Under the pieces are notes generated by a model. The model had not been told where the DNA came from and searched no databases. It worked only from the letters and a program-made list of their open reading frames with translations. 64,000 nucleotides of DNA from Ascoidea asiatica (Eukaryota; Ascomycota; Saccharomycetes; Ascoideales; Ascoideaceae), in NCBI GenBank assembly GCA_001600695.1, contig BCKQ01000007.1, forward strand, positions 433,607-497,606. Reading direction: 5' to 3'. Below, one piece after another: positions 58,352-64,000 of the stretch (position 1 is its first letter; every line of letters begins with the position of its first letter). The position numbers and the translations under genes are program-made.

Positions 58352-59593
58352 TTAAGTTCTTCTATTATCTGGATCTTGTTCAACTTCAGTAAAATCTAAT
58401 AAAACTGTTGGTTTAAAAGGCCAATAACCAAAATATTCAACAACTTTATTCATTTGTAGTGGAGTTAAATCCTTGATTCTTATATCTAATAATGGTTTAA
58501 TTTCATCTTCATTTTCAAACCATTCTAAAGCTCCAGGCCCTAATAAATTTAAATTTTCTTTTAATTTTCCAATAACTAATATACATAATTTTTTTGTAAC
58601 AAATTCCCAATGATCTAAATCTATATTATGTGGTTTGGGGTTAATTTCAATTAAACATATATTTTTATTTCTTAATTGAGGTTTAACATAATCTTTATAA
58701 TCTTCTGAGATTATATATGGATCAAATCTATATTTAAGATTTTCATCGATTCTTAATTTTTTTTCAGCAGATTCAGAAAGTGTTGAATTAATTAAGATTG
58801 AACTAGATTTTTTTCTTGAAATTTTTCCACTACTTTTTGTTGTACTTTTAGATGCTAATTTCATTTCAAAATCTGTAGTTGCAATTAAATTCATATCACT
58901 AAAAGTTTCTGCAAGTATTCCAGTTCTTGCTCTACCAATTTCTCCAGAACGTGCTAAAAGTTTTGAAGCTGTAGAAACAGTTACCCAAACTAACATTTTT
59001 ACAGAACCATATTTTTGAAGCCAACTTTTATTTGCTATACAATTTAAATATTGAACAATTAATGCATTTCCAACATTTGAAGTTAAATTTGCAGTAATTA
59101 AAAACGAATTATGAATTTTATCAAATGGTTTTGAATCTGGAATGAAAAGTTTTTCTTTTTCAACTAAATCTGTATATGATTTCCAATTATAAGGATCTGC
59201 ATCATATAATTTAAAACTTGCAAGATTTTCTTTTTCTCTTGAATTTTGGATAATTTTAATTTGATCAATTTGTGTTCGACTTTTATTCATTAAATAAAAT
59301 TCTTTTGGTTTTAAAAAATTATATAAAGAACATTGAAAAGCTGGAAATGTTGAAAATAAATCTAAGATCTTAAGAGTAGGATCATGATCCAATTCACCAT
59401 TTGATTTAACATTAGGAACATTATAAAGATCTTTTAAATGAGATAACTTAGTCTTAAATATATCATCGATCAATTCTTGATGTACAATACCATTTGTTCC
59501 AGATCTTCCACTTTGTTTAAATTGAGCAAGATAATCATTGTATAACAAAGGTTTAAATGCACGACCTAATATATCAAGAGCTTTCTTTGACAT
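58352..59593 (-). CDS. MTF1: Mitochondrial transcription factor B (Mtf1)
   Basis: The 413-residue protein is longer than S. cerevisiae Mtf1 (341). Collinear family blocks are LKILDLFSTFPAFQCSLYNF (degenerate SAM-binding region), FKLYDADPYNWKSYTDLVEK, KLFIPDSKPFDKIHNSFLIT, ANLTSNVGNALIVQYLNCIA, WLQKYGSVKMLVWVT and LLARSGEIGRARTGILAETF. Later come NICLIEINPKPHNIDLDHWE and FGYWPFKPTVLLDFTE. Mtf1 is related to rRNA adenine dimethyltransferases and works with Rpo41 to melt mitochondrial promoters. An acid-poor N-terminus (MSKKALDILGRAFKPLLYND) is consistent with mitochondrial import. A Lys/Ser-rich insertion near residues 250-280 explains part of the extra length. Confidence 0.92.
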   Translation of the reverse strand: MSKKALDILGRAFKPLLYNDYLAQFKQSGRSGTNGIVHQELIDDIFKTKLSHLKDLYNVPNVKSNGELDHDPTLKILDLFSTFPAFQCSLYNFLKPKEFYLMNKSRTQIDQIKIIQNSREKENLASFKLYDADPYNWKSYTDLVEKEKLFIPDSKPFDKIHNSFLITANLTSNVGNALIVQYLNCIANKSWLQKYGSVKMLVWVTVSTASKLLARSGEIGRARTGILAETFSDMNLIATTDFEMKLASKSTTKSSGKISRKKSSSILINSTLSESAEKKLRIDENLKYRFDPYIISEDYKDYVKPQLRNKNICLIEINPKPHNIDLDHWEFVTKKLCILVIGKLKENLNLLGPGALEWFENEDEIKPLLDIRIKDLTPLQMNKVVEYFGYWPFKPTVLLDFTEVEQDPDNRRT

Positions 59594-60912
59594 CTTTCAT
59601 TGAAAGTCTTTATTTGATTTAATTCCTGGTTCGAGAATAATCAAATATTGAAAAAGTTCGAATAGAAATTGAATACAAAGTTAGCTTCAGTCAAATATCA
59701 CTGTAGCTGGCTCGTATTAAAAAATTCGTTCAGCAAAAACTTTTTTTCCAGACCCACAAAACTGGCGTCAATAATTTACAGATTTTTACTTCCGACCGCG
59801 GATGGCTGTCATGGCGTCTTCCGTGGTTGCATGAAGCTGATCCGCCGGGAATCCGCCGCCAGCCTCTCGTTTTTTAGATTTGGTTTCTGGTTTTAAATTT
59901 GCCGAATTCGCTCGTTTCACACACCTTTTTTTTATTTGTTTGCGATTGAGCAACGATAAGCTTTGAAATGAATGAATGAAGAGAAGAGAAGAAATATATT
60001 GCAAGCTGAATGAGAATCAGAATTATCAATCATTAATCATTAATCATTAATCATCATAAATCTTAAAAGTTTCGGTTGCAATTGTTGAACCGAGTGAAGA
60101 AGAAAAGCCACTACTATTTAATCATTTGCTCATTTCAATTTCTAGCTCTTTTCTGGTTTTAATAACTTATCCAGATTTGGAAGAACAGTTCTCGAGGTAC
60201 CATATTAACAGCAAATACACTTTCTTTAGGTTATTGATTTTACATCAGTCTGCTCCTTAGAAGCTGCCTCTTTTTCTTTCTTTTGCCTTGACTAACAAGT
60301 CATTAATTTTCATTAAAGGAAATCATATTAATAAATTTTGTAAATTAAATCTTAATTTAGGTGCTTTGCTGGTTAATATTCTGATTTTTGAAACAAATAA
60401 AAGAAAAATTTTGAAATTTGAACTGTTTGAGTAAATTATTCAAAAATCAAGGCTTTCAGAATCATTAATTGGTTAATTGGTTAATTGGTTAATTAAAAGC
60501 TGTTGAAATAATCATCATCTTACATATTTTGTTATTCTGGTTTAATTAACCATTCAAAAAGAAATCAATCTCACATATTTTCAATTTTTTTGACAACATA
60601 AATTAAATAATTCTGTCAAATATCATTTACTATTATCCAAATTATTATTGAAACAAATTCATTATAAAATATTTATTTTCAGATTCAAATTCAAATTCAG
60701 ATTCATCTCATATATATTATGAATTTTTTCCTATAACATATTTAATCAAGTTTGCGAAAATAAATAAATTGGTCTTATCACTTATTTTAAAACCACAGTC
60801 TTTTTTTCTATATTTTTTTTTAAAAATATTCAATTTCAAATAACTTATATTCCATCTTTCTTTTTTTTTCCACCTTTTTTTCTTTTTCTTTTTCTTTCTC
60901 AATCATTATTCA
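59594..60912. other. Divergent promoter region MTF1-AMN1
   Basis: A GC-rich island at about 59795-59870 contains CCGCGG and repeated TCCGCC. Tandem AATCATT (60028-60054) and AATTGGTT (60467-60494) repeats are present. A T/C-rich stretch leads to the AMN1 start. ORFs around 59669-60004 are probably incidental. Confidence 0.5.
60467..60494. repeat. 8-bp tandem repeat (AATTGGTT), 3.5 copies
   Basis: Perfect tandem units in the AMN1 upstream region; simple repeat. Confidence 0.85.
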
Positions 60913-62931
60913 ATGATTTCCTCTAATTCAATTGATTCAAAAAAAAAATCTCATAAAAGAAGTTTATCATTACCTTCTTTCATAACTTCGAATAATAAAA
61001 ATAATAATAAAAATAATATAAATGATATAAGAAAACAGCAAATTTCAAATTATAATAATATTAATGGTTTAAATAAAAAAATTAAATTATCTAAGGATAA
61101 CTTTATTAATATCAATCATCATAGACATTCATCTTCAATTCAAAATAGTATAAGATCTGCAATTAAAAAAGATTCAATTAATTTTAAAAATCAATTTTAT
61201 AAAATAAATAGAAAATCTTCTGTTTTTTGGAAAAATCTAAAAAAAAACGTTTATAATAAAAAAATTTCAATTAGTCAAAGTAACAGTATATCTAATGCCA
61301 ATAATAAAACTAATATCAACAATGATATAAATCTAAAATTCAAGTTTCCTTGTGATAATAACAATTTTAATAATAATGGAAACAAAAGTCATAATATCCA
61401 AACAACTTTAAATCAAGATAATCTCAATTATTTCAATTATCTCAATTATTTCAATCAAAATGTAGAATCTTTTAGTAATATAAATTTAAATTCAAATATA
61501 GGTAATTTATCTGAAAAATTATCTCAGACAAGTTTAAACTCTTCATTTCAATTATATAATGCAAAAGATTCAAGCTTAAATACTCAAATTTCAAACTCTT
61601 TAAGTACTTTACCTTCAAGTCTGAATACTCAGAATTATAGTTTTGAAATAGAAGATAAATCAATGATCTCAACTCTCAAAAATAAAAATGCAAGTTCTTA
61701 TGATATTATTAATCCCTTATATGATTCAAAGCTAGATCTTACTTCTAATAATAAATTAGAAAATAAGAATAAAAATAAATTTAAGCCCGTCAATATATTA
61801 TTAGTGCCTGAATTATTGGTAGTAATTTTGTCCTATTTACCTTCCATCTTGAAATCTTCGAATAATATTCTTGAATGTCTTCTTGTTAATAGTTTATGGT
61901 ATAAAATTTCAAAAAAACTATTATTCAAAGAATTAATCCTAAAATCTGATTATAGCTTTTATAAATTTTATAAATTACTAAATTTAAATACTGATACAAA
62001 TGTTGATTTGAATACTGACTCAAAAACTATTCAATATTATAAAAATATGGTGAAAGATACCAAAAGTTTATCATTCAAAAAATTGAATAAAACAAAACAA
62101 AAAGAAGTCAATTTTTTACTAAATACATTAAAATTTAACAATATAACTTCATTGGAATTTTTTATTTGTTCAAGTGTATATGCTCCTTTAAATTTTTTTG
62201 ACTTAAATAGATTTCTGAACTTAAGAACTTTAATTCTTTCTGGTTCTCAATCAAATCAATTAAATGATCAATTTTTTATCAGCATATCAAAAAAATTACC
62301 TTTTTTAGAGAAATTGGACATAAGAGCTTGTAATTATTTTACAGATAAGTCACTAATTGAAATATCTATCAATTGTCCAAATTTAAATTATCTTAATATC
62401 GGTAGATTTAATAATTGCAATAAACTAACTGATATTGGAATATCTGCAATTATTAAAAACTTAAAATGCCTAAAGGTTTTAGGATGTTCGGGTGCTTATA
62501 TTAATGATAAAACAATTTGGAAAATAATTAAATATCAAAATAATAACCTAGAAAAATTATCAATCAATAATTGTGTTAAATTGACAAATTCCTCAATTCC
62601 TGAAATATTAGCATTTGACTATAGCTATAATTATTTACCTAAGTTGACGGTGTTAGAAATCAAATGCATTTTGAATTTCACAAATTTGAAATCCTTGATT
62701 AGGTTTAAAAACTATAGAGCATTAATTGGCAAACCAATACTTATAGAATTCTGTGAAGTCCTTAGAAAAAGAATAATAATGCAGGAAATTGAGCTAAACT
62801 TGAACACTTCCATTCAATTCCTTAATGACATTTCAGATTGGTGCAATGAAGTTGATGAAAACGATGTGAACAAAGATATGGATTATAGAAGATTGATAAC
62901 AAAAAAAAATAATTTAACTCTCAACAATTAA
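60913..62931 (+). CDS. AMN1: Antagonist of mitotic exit network Amn1-like (F-box/LRR)
   Basis: The 672-residue protein compares with 549 in S. cerevisiae; its first ~290 residues are Asn/Ser/Lys-rich. An F-box-like segment follows (VPELLVVILSYLPSILKSSN). LRRs come next: NLRTLILSGSQSNQLNDQFF, FLEKLDIRACNYFTDKSLIE, NLNYLNIGRFNNCNKLTDIG and VLGCSGAYINDKTIWKII. The C-terminal block characteristic of Amn1 is present (NLEKLSINNCVKLTNSSIPE, LPKLTVLEIKCILNFTNLKS, GKPILIEFCEVLRKR, LNDISDWCNEVDEN). Amn1 switches off the mitotic exit network in daughter cells and, through its role on Ace2, affects cell separation. Orthology is well supported by the C-terminal collinearity. Confidence 0.88.
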   Translation: MISSNSIDSKKKSHKRSLSLPSFITSNNKNNNKNNINDIRKQQISNYNNINGLNKKIKLSKDNFININHHRHSSSIQNSIRSAIKKDSINFKNQFYKINRKSSVFWKNLKKNVYNKKISISQSNSISNANNKTNINNDINLKFKFPCDNNNFNNNGNKSHNIQTTLNQDNLNYFNYLNYFNQNVESFSNINLNSNIGNLSEKLSQTSLNSSFQLYNAKDSSLNTQISNSLSTLPSSLNTQNYSFEIEDKSMISTLKNKNASSYDIINPLYDSKLDLTSNNKLENKNKNKFKPVNILLVPELLVVILSYLPSILKSSNNILECLLVNSLWYKISKKLLFKELILKSDYSFYKFYKLLNLNTDTNVDLNTDSKTIQYYKNMVKDTKSLSFKKLNKTKQKEVNFLLNTLKFNNITSLEFFICSSVYAPLNFFDLNRFLNLRTLILSGSQSNQLNDQFFISISKKLPFLEKLDIRACNYFTDKSLIEISINCPNLNYLNIGRFNNCNKLTDIGISAIIKNLKCLKVLGCSGAYINDKTIWKIIKYQNNNLEKLSINNCVKLTNSSIPEILAFDYSYNYLPKLTVLEIKCILNFTNLKSLIRFKNYRALIGKPILIEFCEVLRKRIIMQEIELNLNTSIQFLNDISDWCNEVDENDVNKDMDYRRLITKKNNLTLNN

Positions 62932-63374
62932 AATTCAACACCCAGCTATTAGTACCTGCTCTCCTGCATATTCCAACTTTTCAACTTAATTATTAATATT
63001 TTTGCATATTTTTTTCATTTTTTTTTCATTACTTTTCAATTTACTCATTCTTGCTGAAAAATTGCTACTACATTCATAATTGCATTTACATTTACTTATA
63101 AAATCTCCTTTTTTGCTATCTTTAATTCTAGATATTTTGTATTTTAAAATACTATTTTCCTTTTTTTTTTGCTCTTCAAATAAAGATTTATATATAAATA
63201 CATATCCATATTTCGACCATACAATTATAAACCTTATATAATTCTATATATTGACCTGCAATACAACTAAAAGGTGTTCTATGAAAAAAAGTTTACCAAT
63301 TTTTCTTACATTGTTTTCTAACAAAAGCAATATTATGAAAATATCAAAAATATTCATACAACTCAGAAGATCCC
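62932..63374. other. Convergent 3' region
   Basis: AT-rich space between AMN1 and the minus-strand gene at the right edge. Nothing seen. Confidence 0.5.
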
Positions 63375-64000
63375 TCAAATTTCTAAAATAACTCTACTAT
63401 GCCCACTCAGTTTTCTGTCTTTTTCAACTCTTGATCTTCTTCTATCCTTTCTCAATAATGTCTCTAAAGCCTTTGAGCTTGAAAAGAGTTCCACGATATA
63501 CTTTCTAGTACTAGCTTTATATTTCGAAGTTTCCAATAAATACATTGCTCCCGAAAACGTATTCACCTGGTCAAACTTTTCCTTGTACTTGTTATTTAAA
63601 ACTGCTAGCATTTTGAATCCTTGATTCATTTGCATTGGCACAGACAAATATGTTATAGCCTGTAAAATTTTTTTGACTAGAGGGTCATTTGTTAGCATAT
63701 TGCTCGAATTAGTATCATAGTAAACAGGAACTTTTTCATCCATTTCGCAGTCTCTATTATTATTCATATTTTCTTCTAAATCATTAGTATTATCATTATA
63801 ATAATCATTATTACTGTCATTATCATTATTTTCATTATCATCATTATCATCATTATTATCATTATTTTCAGTATTTTTTGTAAAATCACTATTAAAAACA
63901 ATATTGAAACCAGTGTCTGTATTTTCGTCGAAATGTTCCTTTTCATTTAAAGCACTATAATCTTTATGGGTATTTTCATCATCAGAAAATTCAATTGCAA
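63375..64000 (-). CDS. Unknown protein, C-terminal part (5' end outside window)
   Basis: The frame is open from the stop at 63375 to the right edge, so the ATG at 63767 is probably internal. The visible N-terminal side is very acidic and Asn-rich (HFDENTDTGFNIVFNSDFTK, then Asn/Asp tracts and YYNDNTNDLEENMNNNRD). The C-terminal 100 residues are ordered: DPLVKKILQAITYLSVPMQM, AVLNNKYKEKFDQVNTFSGA, MYLLETSKYKASTRKYIVEL and a basic end (LLRKDRRRSRVEKDRKLSGH). I do not recognise the family. The helical, conserved-looking tail suggests a protein-interaction module. Confidence 0.65.
   Translation of the reverse strand, partial: AIEFSDDENTHKDYSALNEKEHFDENTDTGFNIVFNSDFTKNTENNDNNDDNDDNENNDNDSNNDYYNDNTNDLEENMNNNRDCEMDEKVPVYYDTNSSNMLTNDPLVKKILQAITYLSVPMQMNQGFKMLAVLNNKYKEKFDQVNTFSGAMYLLETSKYKASTRKYIVELFSSSKALETLLRKDRRRSRVEKDRKLSGHSRVILEI

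Overview
This is nuclear DNA of a very AT-rich ascomycete budding yeast (Saccharomycotina). Nearly every recognisable protein has its best-known relative in yeasts: FCF2, CDC23, CDC73, TRR1, SEC2, PTC7, FET4, DIP5, VPS26/PEP8, MTF1, AMN1 and TOS1-like proteins. Genes are almost all intronless. Codons end overwhelmingly in A or T, and many proteins carry long Asn/Asp/Ser/Gln tracts. The tRNAs are eukaryotic, with no encoded CCA and with oligo-T Pol III terminators. No CAG-decoding tRNA lies in the window and in-frame CTG codons are too few to tell whether the standard or an alternative yeast code applies. I do not name the species.

Layout. 0-7 kb: 3' part of an eIF2A gene, an intron-containing RPL26, FCF2, and a GATA-like zinc-finger protein. 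7-18 kb: tRNA-Ile, PNS1, an Asn-rich putative nuclear protein, CDC23, CDC73 and TRR1. 18-25 kb: SEC2, PTC7 and a mitochondrial alpha/beta hydrolase of the IMO32/EAT family. 25-31 kb: two tandem TOS1-like GPI wall proteins, then a tRNA cluster (Asp, Gly, intron-containing Ser) next to GC-rich, hairpin-rich blocks that may encode non-coding RNA. 31-41 kb: UNC93-like transporter, a PXP2-like peroxisomal protein ending in SKL, a dehydrogenase, FET4 behind a 2 kb promoter, and a frameshifted LYC1-type acetyltransferase. 41-53 kb: an F-box-like/leucine-rich-repeat protein with a decayed 3' copy downstream, a DIP5-like permease, VPS26, a GST-like protein, tRNA-Ala and an Asn-rich protein. 53-58 kb: a gene graveyard with remnants of an Hsp70, a cell-wall protein and an unknown protein. 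58-64 kb: MTF1, AMN1 and a gene running off the right edge.

These are mostly unlinked housekeeping genes. The functional neighbourhoods worth noting are the convergent SKL-ending protein and dehydrogenase, the tandem wall-protein pair, and the dense tRNA/GC-rich stretch at 29.8-31.2 kb. I see no CRISPR, viral or plasmid system and no clear novel multi-gene system. The most interesting signals are a 78-codon, acid-free, stop-free in-frame extension upstream of the TRR1 AUG (possible mitochondrial form from a non-AUG start), a tRNA-Asp whose B box carries G instead of the key C56, exact matches to Rox1 and Aft1 sites upstream of FET4 and to a Zap1 element upstream of the permease, several structured GC-rich intergenic blocks, and the pseudogene cluster.
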